Below are positions 9,471-21,632 of a stretch of DNA of 64,000 bases, in pieces. The first letter of the stretch is position 1. Each line of letters opens with the position of its first letter. The translations under genes were made by a program, and so were the position numbers. Below the pieces are notes generated by a model. It was not told the origin of the DNA. It searched no databases and saw only the letters and a program-made list of their open reading frames with translations. The DNA lies in contig CM053330.1 of the NCBI GenBank assembly GCA_028583605.1, positions 28,904,598 to 28,968,597 on the forward strand, written 5' to 3'. The stretch is from Dastarcus helophoroides (taxonomy: Eukaryota > Arthropoda > Insecta > Coleoptera > Bothrideridae).

Positions 9471-11897
9471 GGGTCTAGCCGTACTTCCATAGTGAAATTG
9501 TCCCCACCGGGAACCTATACACATTAGTAATTACTATATGTCAATTTTTGCCCTCCATCTTCGGTTACTAAGGAGATAATTAAAAAAAAAACCTTTCTCA
9601 GGCACTTTTTTTTCTAGGCGATATATTTATTAAACTATTAAAGGTAGCAAAGCAAAACAAACTGATGGTGATGGTACACTGTAGGGTTTATTTTATAAAT
9701 ATTTTTGGGGAAGCTAGCCCCCCTACAATTATTAATAAAATACAAATAAAAATTTTAAGTATTAATTTTTGTAGGGTCTCCTAAGTGATCACTCTAGAAA
9801 TAATTAGATTATTTTTGGCAGGGAACCATATTTTGCATTACATTTTATAGTTTTAAATGTAACTTCCTTGGTAGGATTCAAATTGCACATAAAACTTGTT
9901 TTTTTTTTTTAAATTGTCTTTGCAACCATAAGTTACTTTTTGAATTTCATTAATTTTATTTGAAGATGTATTAGGAAGTATAGCCTGTAGCATGCAAACT
10001 TCCATTATCATATTCTTTAAAACAAAGCAGTTATTTAGACATATGGAAAACAATTCTCCTAAGGTGTCTAATATAAAAGACATTATTTCACAGGCAAGTA
10101 TTGTATTTAAATCGACAGTCTGTTAAATGTTAGAAGTATTCTATTAAAATAATTGTATAAAAATAATGTATGTTTTTCTATAAGAGCCTGGTATGTTTAA
10201 TTGACCGATAAATAAATAATGATGACGATATGTGGCAAAATTGTTCTGAAATTAGTAACAAAATTCCGATGTAAAGGATATAGGGGCTGCGACTAATAAA
10301 ATACGGAACTAAATGTAATATGATCTACCCTTTACAGCAACATGTCATCAAACTGTTACCTGTCTCTACATCGTCATTTTGAAGGAGATATTCAGTAATT
10401 CATTTTTTATTAGCCACAGATCTCGTCTCTCGGAATTTTGCTACTAATTTCAGAACAATTCTTACTGGAGTGTTATTTGTCGAAAATATGAGATATTTAT
10501 TAGTTATTTTTATAAAATAATTTCATCACGGGTACCCGTCCCGCAATCGAATAAATGATTTTAATTAGAGATAACATGTCAGAGTAAATTTACTTCCTTG
10601 TCACAATCGTAGAGATACTATATGGTCTATCATCAGAATCTTTTTTATTCCTATATAGAACAAAATAAATAAATAAACCAGAATAAAAGGTAAACATTTT
10701 ATTGAATCTTAATGACCAGCACACTAACTTATATCTTAAAAAATTAATCAAATTAAAAATAGATAGAGTATCAAATTGGTTTTTCCAATGATCTGCAACA
10801 TGGGCCCCTTTCCATTAAAATTGTTGAAAGAGGTACAAGCTATGTTTACGAAATTGTCGTTAAAACGACTAAAGTTGTCTTGATTCAAACAAAATCAACC
10901 TATTTTTGCATTTTTTTAAGAATAAAAAATCCTACCATGTATTGGCTCTGTTAAGATTTGTTGCTTTACCTCGTATATAAATTGCTATAAATTTGCAAAA
11001 ATATTTTCCTGCTTTCAGTAATACATTTTTTAATACTACATAACAATTCTTATTCTTTTATCTTTTTAAGACTTTAACATGCAGTGGCATGGTATTTTTC
11101 TCACATGAAAATTTAATATTTATATTCTAACGTACGCCGCTGGCGTTTGAAAAAAAAGTGAATAAATGCAAAAGATTCCCTTTAATATACTGATACTATG
11201 TATCAAATTTCATGACACTAAGTCAAAGGGTTTTAGAAATATAAAAAATAATTTTATTTTCCTGCATAATGAAACAGCCTGTAACTTGGAAATAAAAAAG
11301 ATTAGAACTTGGGTTCATATGAACCTTTATTCCTTAAGTAATCTACAAAGTTATATTATTCAATATGAAAACGTATTTAAGGTAGGATAATAATAACAAT
11401 AATAATAATTTCATTTACTTCATATCAGCAGGCTTAGATATTATATGCAGACATATTAAATTATTTTTGACATGTCGCATCAACTGTATTTTAATGAAAC
11501 TCGGTAAGCTGTTAGACGACATATGAGTACATTTTTTGTATTTTTTGTAAAGTGGTCACTCCAACAGACATAGAAATTAATAATGAAAATTTTTATTTGT
11601 GTTTTATTCATATTTCTAGGAGGGCTGGCTCCCTGAAAAAAATTATAAAATGGATCCTGCAATGTACTATCACAAACAGTTTGTTTTCCTTCGCTACCTT
11701 TAATAGTTTAGCAGGTAGATCGCTTAGAAAAAAAAGGTGCCTGAAGAAGGTTTTCTTCAATTATTTCCATGGTAACCAAAGATGAAGGGGGGAAATCCAC
11801 CTATATTAATTTCTAATGACATTCTATACGTAACGACATAGATCACGGTATAGGTTCCCGGTGGGGGCAACTTAGCTATGGAAGTACGGCTAGACCC
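9471..11897. mobile_element. Inverted-end DNA element, about 2.4 kb, non-coding
   Basis: Ends are inverted copies beginning GGGTCTAGCCGTACTTCCAT. The similarity extends about 330-350 bp at each side (9471-9797 and 11545-11897), for example TTAAACTATTAAAGGTAGC in both. The interior has no recognisable transposase and holds a nested palindrome (10236-10462). I found no clear target duplication, so the superfamily is undetermined. Confidence 0.75.
10236..10462. repeat. Nested palindromic MITE-like repeat
   Basis: Inverted arms: AAAATTGTTCTGAAATTAGT near 10236 against its inverse near 10440-10462, each followed inward by ATTCCG and GGCTRMRACTAATAAAA-type words. No coding potential. It lies inside the 9471-11897 element. 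Confidence 0.6.
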
Positions 11898-12480
11898 TTT
11901 GTATTTAGGGTATAATGATAGATAAAAGTTATTATGAAGCTACTAAATATTATGAGGTTAATAATTATCAACAAAGATTTAATTTTAAGGACACTTAATT
12001 TTCAATGATAAAAAATATTATCTTCACTGAAAATTTGAATTTTTCTAAAAAAATGTTAACTGATTTAAAAATTTCGAACTTTTTTTGAAGGTTTCTAGTT
12101 TTCCATTCTAAGGACAAAATCTTTTGAAAGCGGAATGTATATTAGATGTATATTAAAAAAAAAGGTTTCTAATGTGTGAAAAGTTCGATTTCTTTTTTGA
12201 AAAATTAGAGAATTTTTGAAAACTTCTTTTTGTTGACTTTTGTTGAAAATGTTCTCTTTTTGACGACTTTTGGGATTTTCGTCTTTATTTTTTTTTTCAA
12301 AATTTCGACTCTCCTTTTATCTTTCCCCCTCTCTCTGTCTCACGTCATCTATCATCGTATTATCTTGCAAATTGCATATCATTGCCTTCAGTTTACATTT
12401 TTAGTGTCTTCAATCAATTGTTCTGACCATATTTCGAATTTGCACATTTTAATATTTCACCATCATTGACATTTTGTGAG
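11898..12480. repeat. Short AT-rich array and flanking intron sequence
   Basis: Contains another patch of the TTTCGACTTT-type degenerate array (about 12000-12310). No gene seen. Confidence 0.5.
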
Positions 12481-14810
12481 TAGACAATGTGTTATTTCTT
12501 TTTTTTATTGCAACGAAGACGTGATGTACAGTTGTCGCGGCTGGCGCATTATCAAGCGATATCTTGGGGGTTGATTAGTCATTCAAATAATTATATTACG
12601 TTCCTGCATCTTAAGGTATCTAACAAAAGTTTTCGGAAAAAATAACTAGCTGCGAAGTAATGGTATTATCGACGACTTGCCACTGATTCAATTTAATAAT
12701 CCGAATCATATTTGTCATATATTTTACGAAGTTATAGCGTATAAACTGGAAATTTAAAAAAGAATACCCAGAGATTGGTTAGAGGCTTGCAACGTCCTTT
12801 TTGTACCCAAAAATGATAGTTCACCAAATGTTCTATAGGCAGACCCAGCTGAAAATTTTTTGGAAATATAGGTCTGTGATAAATGCTGGAAGACCGGAAA
12901 TGAAGAATGGTTACAATGCCGCGAAAAGTGGACAAACAAATAAACAAACACTCCCATACATAGCGACCACCGATACAGATTAACACCAAAAAATATCTAA
13001 ATAGAATTGCACGTTTAAACTTGAAATTTCAAGCAAAAAGTGAAATTTTCTACAAATTAATAATATAAGTTGACCTCATATCACAAGTCATTTTCTTCTA
13101 GTTACAATTTAGTTTCTTTAACAGACTACTACAAGCATCTAAAAACATTCTTTAAAAATGCAGATGCCTTCAAAGAGTCACCATGTAGGTTTTTTATCGC
13201 TTTACATATTTTTACACTATGTATAACGTGTAGTGTTATGAAACGCGTTTTGTAAAAAAATTGTTGGTTATTGGCGTTGGGGGTTATTTAACGACACGAG
13301 AGCTTGATTAGAGAATTTTGCAGTAATAGGCCCGCCCCTTTAAAGTTTTCAACAACTCGCATTGATGAAATGTGATTATCTAACTTCACACTAGTGCGAA
13401 ACAAATTACCTCATAACGAAAGCGTAAAAGCGTCAAAAGGCCATAAAGCTTTATCAACAAGGTCGAAAAGCTTTCGGGGGAAGAGGGTGGTTACTTCGAG
13501 AACTAATATCGAAATGCTCTCAGTTCAGTTAATTATTTACCCCCTCGGTCTCATCCCAATTTGTCTTTCAGGAAAGTTATAATAAAGCACGTCCCGCTTC
13601 TGAATAAAACATTTTTCACTGTGTATTATAATGAACCGTTTAATTTATTTCAAAGACCTTCGGTATTTCTTGTTTAAGAGTGAATTATTGAGTTGTTTCG
13701 CCAGCAAAAATTTCGATGCGGATACTTGGTTAGATAACTGGAGTGGATACTTTCGTAGATAATTAGCTGAAAAAAAGTTGTAAGGGTTGGAGGTCGCCTA
13801 AATGAGCTTTGGCCCACCTTCCACTCCACGCATAATCTGCTTTACTCGAGGTTGGTAGAAGTTACTTTTACACAAACGTCGTTAAAGCCATATGCAATGC
13901 CAATGCCAGCGTAATCATTGCAGTCAATTTTCAGAATTTGTTGAAGAGTTTTTCATTCGACATCTGTTTACTAGATCTTCATCAATCCAGGGAATTATAA
14001 TCTCTGTATCTTCTTTGTCTAGTTGGGTTAATTCTATTTATATTGATTCTTTACGCCGTTTGCTTTCTCCACAAGTCCAGATATTCAGTACCGTTTGCTA
14101 CAGATTGTCAATCTCTTCACGAATGCCCTAAACAGAGATTGCGTTAGATCTTAGTTTATCGATCGCTATTTGTAACTTCAAACTCACTGAAGAAATACTT
14201 AAGAATCGTTTTAAAAATTAATGAAAAAGATAAACATTTCGGACAGTTCACATTTTATTCTGGTCAATCAATAAGTATAAATTGAATCAATCCAGTGAAG
14301 TATTTAATTCAGTCCAAAGCACGTCATAAAATCTTTCGATTAATTTACTAAACAAGATCAGAGAATTGCCTAAATTAATCACAAATAAAGGGCGGAATTT
14401 AGAGGTAAAATCGACGATATTTCATCGTGGATAATAAGCAAAACAATAAACGAGGTTCTGTGTTATCCTTCCAAATACAAATTGCGCTTCAGCGCTTCGG
14501 CCGTGTTGGCTTTTGAAATATAACCCCGTAGTGAAATCGACTCGTTTCTTCTAAATAAATATTAACCGAGATATTTGAGTTAAAGTTCAGAATTGTGTTT
14601 ATCCTTCCGACATTACTCTGAGAAGTTTGCTTATTAAACAATTGGGAAGCTTGTTCAATATTCGGATCTGCTGGAAGAGGAATCTCGTTAGCGATAAGGT
14701 AAGATCGACGCAATCTGGTTAATTAAATTTTTGGCTACTTCAAGAAACTATTTTAATCTATATTAATTAAATGTTCTGCAATGAAATACTCGAATGGTGA
14801 AATAATCTGC
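12480..14810. other. Single-copy intronic stretch without recognised genes
   Basis: More complex sequence than the arrays, moderate GC, several short open frames on both strands (for example 12732-12989, 13394-13582, 13892-14131 and 14489-14713). None resembles a known protein to me and none has convincing splice context. Intronic regulatory DNA or decayed repeats are possible. Confidence 0.4.
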
Positions 14811-14811
14811 A

Positions 14812-14869
14812 ACCACTAAACACACACCGGTTTAAGCCTTCCTTGGTCTCATCAGTATGATACGGTGGC
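14812..14869 (-). ncRNA. Decayed hammerhead ribozyme-like motif (fourth type)
   Basis: On the minus strand: outer helix I GCCAC (14869-14865) with GUGGU (14816-14812); inner helix I CAUA (14859-14856) with UGUG (14824-14821); core CUGAUGA (14855-14849); helix II GACC (14848-14845) with GGCU (14838-14835); then UAAA instead of GAAA (G12 to U); ACCGGU for helix III; G instead of H at the cleavage position. The two-part helix I with internal loops is as in natural type I hammerheads. Two key bases are lost, so probably inactive. Confidence 0.45.
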
Positions 14870-15197
14870 TCTAGACATTTCCAATTTATTAGATGGTCTA
14901 TAAATACTCAAGAGATATCAATCCCATTGAGTGATTTATAAGTGACTGTTAAATTTATACAGGGTAAGTTATAAGTAAGGTAACGCCCTGTAGCTTCTAC
15001 AATTATTTTGATAACCAAAATCTTTTTAGTACGAAGGTACACTACCACGAGATGCACATTTTAAAATTAATTTTCACTATACAGGATGAATATATGTATA
15101 GCCCACAAAACAACTTTTTACCAATTTCAGTTTTTTTCAAAAATTCTACTTTTTGCCAACAGTTTGTAATTTTTATTTTTTTTCTATTTCGAGTTTA
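14870..15197. other. Non-coding intronic sequence
   Basis: No gene. Contains ATACAGGGTAAGTTATAAG near 14957 and ATACAGGATG near 15080, possibly the two ends of another small TACAGG-type element, but the inward pairing is weak. Confidence 0.35.
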
Positions 15198-16260
15198 TAC
15201 AGGCTGCTTTCCAATAAGATGCTAATACTGAAAAAGCATAATCTTTGAACGATTTTAAGACAAAAAGTTTATATCATCATAGGTGCTAAACTGCTTAAAT
15301 TTTAAGATACAGGGTGTTGAAAATTAAGAAAAAAATTAGTTTTTCCTTAAATACATTGAAACCGTTTGAAATGTTTTTTTAAATTTTGGTAGATGCTAAG
15401 TAGACATAAAAGCGCATTTTTTTCAGAAAAAATATTTGCATTAGTTTCTTGGTAAAAATGCTCCCTTGACTTTTTTTCGCATGACAAAAGGTTTTCCGTT
15501 AAAAAAAATTATTCAGCTTTGAAAACCATAAGTTTACTTATTTCATGCAGTGGGTTTATTACTTATTAAAAATAGTTACTTCCAAAAAACATGTAAATTT
15601 AACTTGTTTAACATAAATTTTTATAAAGAAACCACATGATCAAAGTTGCCTTAAAATGAGACATTAAATTCGTAGTAAAGAATATCAAGCATCCATTAAA
15701 ATGTAAAGAAATGCATTTTATTTTTTTAGTCAAAAAGAATTCATCAGACGAAAAAAGTTACGAGGAAGTTTTACCAAGAAATAAAATTTCTTAATGAAAA
15801 CCATATTTATTTTGAGAAAAAGAATTATTTTCTTGACTAAAAATGTTTAAGGGCATATTAATCGAAAACCGGTCGTCATACGAAAAAAAATAGGGGAACA
15901 TTTTTCTCAAGAAATGAAGGATGTTTATGCAATTAGTACATATTTTAAAAAAAGCAGTGGTGCCGTTGAGAATACTCGAGGGCATGTTAACGCGGACGCC
16001 AGTGATAAAAGTAGAACAAATATTTTTTCTGCAAAAATTCGTTTTTATGCCTAGTTAGTATCTACCAAAATTGAAAAAAATATTTCAAGAGGTAGTTTCA
16101 AAGTGTTTAAAGAAAAACGACATTTTTTCTAATTTTCAAGACCCTGAATTTTAAAAATAAAGCGGTTCCGGACCTATGTTGCTATAAAAAATTTTTCCTA
16201 AAATAATCAAAATATTATGCTCTTTAAGTATTAGCATCGTATTCGAAAACAGCCTGTATA
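15198..16260. mobile_element. Inverted-repeat element with TATACAGGCTG ends, about 1.06 kb
   Basis: Ends begin TATACAGGCTG and are inverted copies over roughly 300 bp (15198-15500 against 15990-16260), with shared blocks such as GATGCTAATACT, GCATAAT and TTTTGGTAGATRCTAA. TA at both ends suits the Tc1/mariner superfamily. No transposase was recognised; the short open frame at 15791-15985 is not convincing. Confidence 0.7.
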
Positions 16261-16653
16261 TGTCTTTTTCGAAATATTTTTGCCTTATTCTCGAAAATTC
16301 CGTTTTACAAAAGTCTCAGTTTACATTTAAAACTTTTTCTTCTTTAACTAAATTTTTAGTTTTTAAACTCAAATTTTGATTTTTTTATGATATTTAATTT
16401 TTTTTTTCATAAACTCATTTCAAAATTTTTAAACTGATATTTATTTTAGCTTTTAAACATTTTATATTATGATTTGATTTGATTTGATTTTTTTTATTAT
16501 CCCTTTTGTAGTCGTGGGTCACTTTCAAAATTTTAGAAACATCACACACCACTTTCCGTAGGCGTAGGCAGTATTCCATTCAGGAGAAGGCAATAATATT
16601 TTTAATAAACTGATGGTTCAAATAAACAAACCAGAAAATTTTCAAACTTAGTA

Positions 16654-17036
16654 TACAGCGTGTCCCAGTGAACGTGGGATAATATGGGTAACTTCGTTAT
16701 TAGTGGAGATAGAGTCAAAACAATGTTGTAATAATTTTCTCAAAAATTATTCAAAACAAAAAACAGTTAGCAACGCCACTGAAAAGCCTATTGGAGGCGG
16801 AACAAAAATAATTTTAGGATTTGTCAATCAGACTGCAAATAAAGAAGTTACAGAAGATTTTAAAAAATGACGTTTTTCATTTCTTTCTTAATAAACCTAA
16901 ACAAGGCTTAGTTGTTTTCTTAATGGCATGTTAATAGACATAAAATTCCGCACTACTTTCTCCATATAACCGACTTTCTATCTCCACTGATAACGAAGTT
17001 ACCCATGCTATCCCACGTCCACTGGGACACTCTGTA
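16654..17036. mobile_element. MITE with TACAGNGTGTCCCAG ends, about 380 bp
   Basis: Terminal inverted repeats of about 60 bp: TACAGCGTGTCCCAGTG... at the left and the inverse of ...CCACTGGGACACTCTGTA at the right, both containing GGGTAACTTCGTTAT and AGTGGAGATAGA. Ends with TA. Non-coding. Confidence 0.8.
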
Positions 17037-17039
17037 TGT

Positions 17040-17660
17040 TTGTTTTTCGTAATGAATTTCCAGATTAAAGTCAAAATTTCGAAAAAGGCTGAACTTTGGG
17101 AAAAAAGTTCAAAAATTTAATTCAAAATAAAAACCGAACCTTTCGAAATACTTACAAAAGTATCGAAATTTTTAAAAGTCGAATTTTGTTAAAAAAAGTT
17201 GACATACTTAATCTTGAAATTTAATTAATTCCTTAAAATTTTCTAAAATATTATTCACAAAAATTCTAAATTTTTATTGAAATTCAGATCAAGTTTTGGA
17301 AAAATAAACGAATTTTAAGAAAACGTCCAAATTCGGAGAAAAAGTCCAGTTTTAATTAAAAGTTTTTAGAAATATGACATCGAATTTAGAGTTAAAAGTC
17401 AAAATTTTAAAAATACGACAAATTTTAAAAGTTTGAATTTCCTGAAAGTTAAATAAAAAGAGATATTTTCAAAAAAAGTCCAGTATTAAGAAAATTAAAT
17501 TTCGAAAAACAAACGATTTTTTGAAGAAAAATGCCGTCGAAATTTCGAGAAAAAGATCGAAATTTCTAGAAAATATTCAAAATTCCCAAGACCAAGTACG
17601 AGGAAAAGGTAGAGTTAAAATTCTTAATTTACAAAAATATGAATTTAAAGAAAAAACTCA
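17040..17660. repeat. Degenerate AT-rich array, AAAGTCGAAA orientation
   Basis: Quasi-periodic A-rich words (GAAAAAGTC, AAATTTCGA) in the opposite orientation to 5539-8613. No gene seen. Confidence 0.6.
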
Positions 17661-17661
17661 G

Positions 17662-18418
17662 TTTTGGCAAAAGTAGTGTACCAAGGTGGATTCTGGAGCA
17701 CAAAAAGGCGGGAAATTCAAAAAAGTGGTGGGGGTACCGACATTTAAAGATTTTATTTGTTCTAAAGTATCTTTACTTTTACGAAACATTCTATTGTTTA
17801 TCTACAGGTGTCCAGCTTCTTGTCTAACAGTTGGTTTGACTTGTACAACTACTTGTCTAACAGTTGCTTTCAGTTGTACAACTACTTGTCTAGGAGTTAG
17901 TTTGACTTGTCTAACAGTTGGTTTGAGTTGTAACCATTACTTATTTAACAGTTGATTTGAGTTGTCAACTACTTGTCTAGCAGTTGGTTTCAGTTGTACA
18001 ACTACTTGTCTAGGAGTTGGTTTGAATTGTCTAGCAGTTGGTTTGAGCTGTACAACTACTTGTCTAGGAGTTCGTGTTACTTGCCTAGCAGTTGGTTTGA
18101 GTTGTACAACTACTTGTCTAACAGTTAGACAAGTAGTGATAAAACTGAAAACAAATCAAACCAACTCCTAGACAAGTAGTTATACAACTGAAAGCAACTG
18201 TTAGACAAGTAGTTGTACAAATCAAACCAACTATTAGACAAGTCAAACCAACTGCTAGACAAGAAGCTGGACACCTGTAGATAAACAATAGAATGTTTGG
18301 TAAAAGTAAAGATATTTTAGAACGAATAAAATCTTTAAGTGTCGGTACCCCCTCCACCTTTTTGAATTTGCCGCCTTTTTGTGGTCCAGAAATCCCCTTG
18401 GTACACACTACTGGCAAA
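17662..18418. mobile_element. Foldback element with 33/21-bp tandem repeats in its arms
   Basis: Outer arms: 17662-17815, with TACCAAGG...GGGGGTACCGACA...CTACAGGTGTCCAGCTTC, are repeated inverted at 18245-18418. The middle (about 17817-18240) is a minisatellite of 33-bp units (TGTCTARCAGTTGG...TACAACTACT) alternating with 21-bp units (TGTCTAGGAGTTNG...), a 54-bp higher-order unit. It turns inverted at about 18125. This architecture, long inverted ends made partly of tandem repeats, resembles Drosophila FB elements; homology is not claimed. Confidence 0.8.
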
Positions 18419-20026
18419 ATGTCGACATTTTCAAAAATCAAATCCAAAATAAAAACCTTACCTTTCGAAAGATCGAAATTTGAGAAAATAAATCGCAATT
18501 TTCAAAAAGATTCTTCTGGAAATTGCGAAGTTTTTATTTAAATTTTGACATAGGTATATTTAAACTCTTAACATGTTTTTTGCAAAAGTTGTATTTATTT
18601 CTTAATATTTCGATTTGATTTAGAAAAAATAAACCGAACTTGGAAAAATCAAAATTTCAAGAATTATATAATTGAGATAAAAGTCAACATTTTTAAAAGA
18701 AGGCACAAATAAGTTGAAATTTTAAAATAGTCAAAAAAGGCAAAGTTTTTAGAAAAAGTCGAATATTAAGAAAAATATAGGAATTTCGAAAGCAGATATT
18801 TTTAAAAGGAAGGTCCAAAACGAGGAATTTTAAAATAATGCTTAAATTCGGAATAATTAAAAGAAAAACAAATTTTAGAAAAAAAAAGCTAATATTTAGA
18901 GAAAACGTAATAATTTCGAGAAAAAGAATTTGGGAACGTTGAAATTTCAAGAAGTAGCCATTTTCAACGAAAAAGTTGACATTTCTAGAATTATAAAATT
19001 ATTATAAAGTTCAAAATTTCTAAAATAAAACAAATCAATTGAAATTTCAAAAAACGAAATAAAGAAAAAAACGAAGTTTTTAGAACAAATCAAAGTCGGA
19101 ATTTGGAAACAACGATTTTTTTGAGATAAAGTCTTAAAAGTAGAATTTTTAATAAGGTTGAAATTCAAAATAAATCAAAGAAATGGCAAGTTACAGAAAC
19201 AAAACTAATTTTTAGAAAAAACGTGAAAGTATCTGGAAAAAGATGAATTTATAGAGAAAACGTGAACATTTCGGGAAAAGACGAATTTTGAAAAAAAAGT
19301 TGAAAAATTCAAAAAAATCAATCATCTAAATTTTAAATAAAATTAAAAATTTTTAGAAAAGGCAATCTTTAAAAAACAGTCAAAATTTGTTCTTAAAAGT
19401 TTAACATTTTCAAAAACACAATGTTAAGAAAAATAACGAAATTCCGAAAAGACAAAACGAAATTTCCAGAAAACTGTGGACATTTAGAAAAAAATCGAAA
19501 TTTTTCCAGAAAAGTCAAATTTATGAACAAAAGTAGAATTTTGCAAATAAAAGCCAAGTTAAAAATAAATAATTTTGCGAATAAAGACTAAAATAAAAAA
19601 CGACGAAATTTGAAAAAATATTCAAAATTGTAAAAAAGAATTCCAGGGCAACAGAAAATCAATTTTCGTCAAATTTTGCGGAAAAATTTGAGATTTCCAG
19701 AAACATCAATAAAGGATCGGATTTTGTTGTCCCAAGTCGACATTTCAAAAAAAGGTGGATTTTAAGAAAAATATTGAAATTTCGAGAAAAGGGCGACTGT
19801 CGAGGTAAACATCGAAAATTCCAAAAACCCAAAGAGACTGAAAAACTTCGAAATTTCGAAAAAAAGATTAAAATTTTTAAAAAATTTCTAGAAAAAAGTC
19901 GAAATATAGTAAAAAGTAGAAACTTTTTATACGAGTCAAATTTTGTGAAAAAAAGGCAAATTTGGAGGAGAGGTCGAACTTTCAGAAAAAAAGTAGGAAT
20001 TTCAAGAATAGTATATTCCCTATCTC
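18419..20026. repeat. Degenerate AT-rich array, AAAGTCGAAA orientation
   Basis: About 1.6 kb of A-rich quasi-periodic sequence (AGAAAAAGTCGAAATTT variants). Open frames inside, such as 19659-20093, are long only because stop codons are rare in this repeat on the opposite strand. Confidence 0.7.
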
Positions 20027-20127
20027 GTAGTAAAATCAAGCATTCCCGGATAACGATGAAAATTACGGCCGAGGCGTTAACCGAGGGCAACAAACATCGA
20101 AGTCCGGGAATGTGCTTTTACTGAGAG
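20027..20127. repeat. Palindromic hairpin element with GAGGCGTTAACC apex
   Basis: Arms TAAAATCAAGCATTCCCGGA (near 20030) and its near-inverse TCCGGGAATGTGCTTTTA (20102-20120), then ACGATG/CATCG inward, and the apex GGCCGAGGCGTTAACCGAG. It shares the apex with 9290-9404 but not the arms. Confidence 0.55.
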
Positions 20128-21335
20128 GTACACATAAATTTTTTTCTGAAATCATAATCAATAAGAATTTTTATAAATTCTTGACACTTTTCATTGTTAT
20201 TTACTTTGATATGACAATCACTATTTTTTTCTTGTCGGTTCGGGGAAGTTACCTAGTTTCTCGGCCTAGAACAGAAAAAGCTTTCTCGGACTCTTTTGTG
20301 ATAATTCCATCAATGGGATGACGTATTTTGGGGCCTTAAATTGCGTCGAGAAAGTAGGCATTCTAGACCGATTTTAGAAAAAGAAAAGTCGAAATTTCTC
20401 TGCTGAATATTTATTTCCTCGTGACTGCCTGAGTCAAGAGAAAGACCAGCTATATAATCTGTCTCACCGTAACGTCAGAAAATGTCTCGTATTTAAATAA
20501 ATTTGAAAATTTTGAAAAAAAAAGTTGCCAAGAAGCTGTGGAATATCAAAGATAACTTGTCAATAAAACAAGCCAAGTAAATGGAGAAATAGCTGTAAGT
20601 ATTAATTTTATTTGTAAATTCTTTTCTTTTTGTAAAACCTTTTTTTCGACAATTTCGAGCTGACTCTCAAAATTTTCACTTTACTTTAGAACTGTTACTT
20701 CTTTTAAATTTCGAATTTAAAGGGTTTTCACAAAATCCCTTTTTATACGTTTATCTTTTTAAAATATCTACGTTTGCTTTGAAATGTTGATTAGACTCAG
20801 GAAATCGAATTTTTCTTTAAAAAAATTTGCCAAAAGTTTTGAATTTTATTCAATGTCGAAGTTTTTTCGATGGTACGAAAGCAATTTTGAAAATTATTTC
20901 TTATAAATACCGGGGATTTCTCGAAATTTATAATTTTTGTCTCAAAATTCCAAGATTAGACTAAACATTTTTTCAATCTATCAAGGTTAAACTTAAAATT
21001 TTTATTATTTCCTAAAATTTTAACTTTAATTTTGGAATTTCGATTTAAGTCTTCAATTTTCAATTTTAAATTTGACATTATAAATATAATCACTAACAGT
21101 GCCGAATTTTTTTAAACAATTTCGAGTGTAATCTCAAAATTTCAATTTCGGTTTCGACATTTACTTCTTTTCGGCTATTTCCAAAGTAGACATTTCAAGT
21201 TTAATCCTAAAATATTGTTTGGTCTGTAAATTTGAAGTTTAACTTCAAATTTTCGACTTTAATCCTGAAATCTTAATTCCGATTTCGAAATTTTTATATT
21301 TTTCTGTTGAAATATTCCAGCTCAAATCATTTAAC
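20128..21335. repeat. Intronic sequence and degenerate AT-rich array
   Basis: About 20130-20480 is mixed single-copy sequence. From about 20480 to 21330 the TTTCGACTTT/AAATTTCGA words return. No gene seen. Confidence 0.5.
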
Positions 21336-21565
21336 TCGAGATTATGATATGCAGGTAGAATACAACCTATAATCCAAATTTATGCAGCCCTCTAGGCGTG
21401 TATAGTGCGAATCATATAATAAAAGGTTAACTGAACCACCAACAGTTGAAACACAAACACCAAGCGAAGCGGTTGCTCTCTAGGAGAAAAAGGTACCCCA
21501 GAAGACACGGATTTTAATGCACAGACCAATAGGTTTGAAAATTTATTAGATTCAAAAGATTGGAA

Positions 21566-21608
21566 ACTAAAGACCAGTTTCGATCTTGTAAGATCTCGTC
21601 AGTTTGGT
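21566..21608 (-). ncRNA. Putative hammerhead ribozyme, family 3 left arm
   Basis: Minus strand: helix I ACCAAA (21608-21603) with UUUAGU (21571-21566), one mismatch; core CUGACGA (21602-21596); helix II GAUCU (21595-21591), loop UACA, AGAUC (21586-21582); GAAA (21581-21578); helix III A-U and C-G around UG; GUC with cleavage after C21572. All core residues are consensus, including the G-C closing pair of helix II. Confidence 0.8.
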
Positions 21609-21632
21609 ATATTCAACTCGAATGCTAACAAA

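Noticed and set aside
10615..10640. CTGATGA on the minus strand near 10630
   Set aside because: No downstream GAAA within reach and no complementary flanks.
11738..11765. CTGAAGA at 11740 in the right end of the 9471-11897 element
   Set aside because: No GAAAC or hairpin follows; no hammerhead architecture.
17686..18498. Cys/Thr-rich repetitive open frames (17686-17955, 17962-18171, 18118-18498)
   Set aside because: They are translations of the 33/21-bp minisatellite of the foldback element, present on both strands because the region is inverted. No start or splice context.
19659..20124. Overlapping frames of 144 and 116 codons on opposite strands
   Set aside because: Biased composition from the AT-rich array; frames of this length arise because the repeat words lack stops in some phases.
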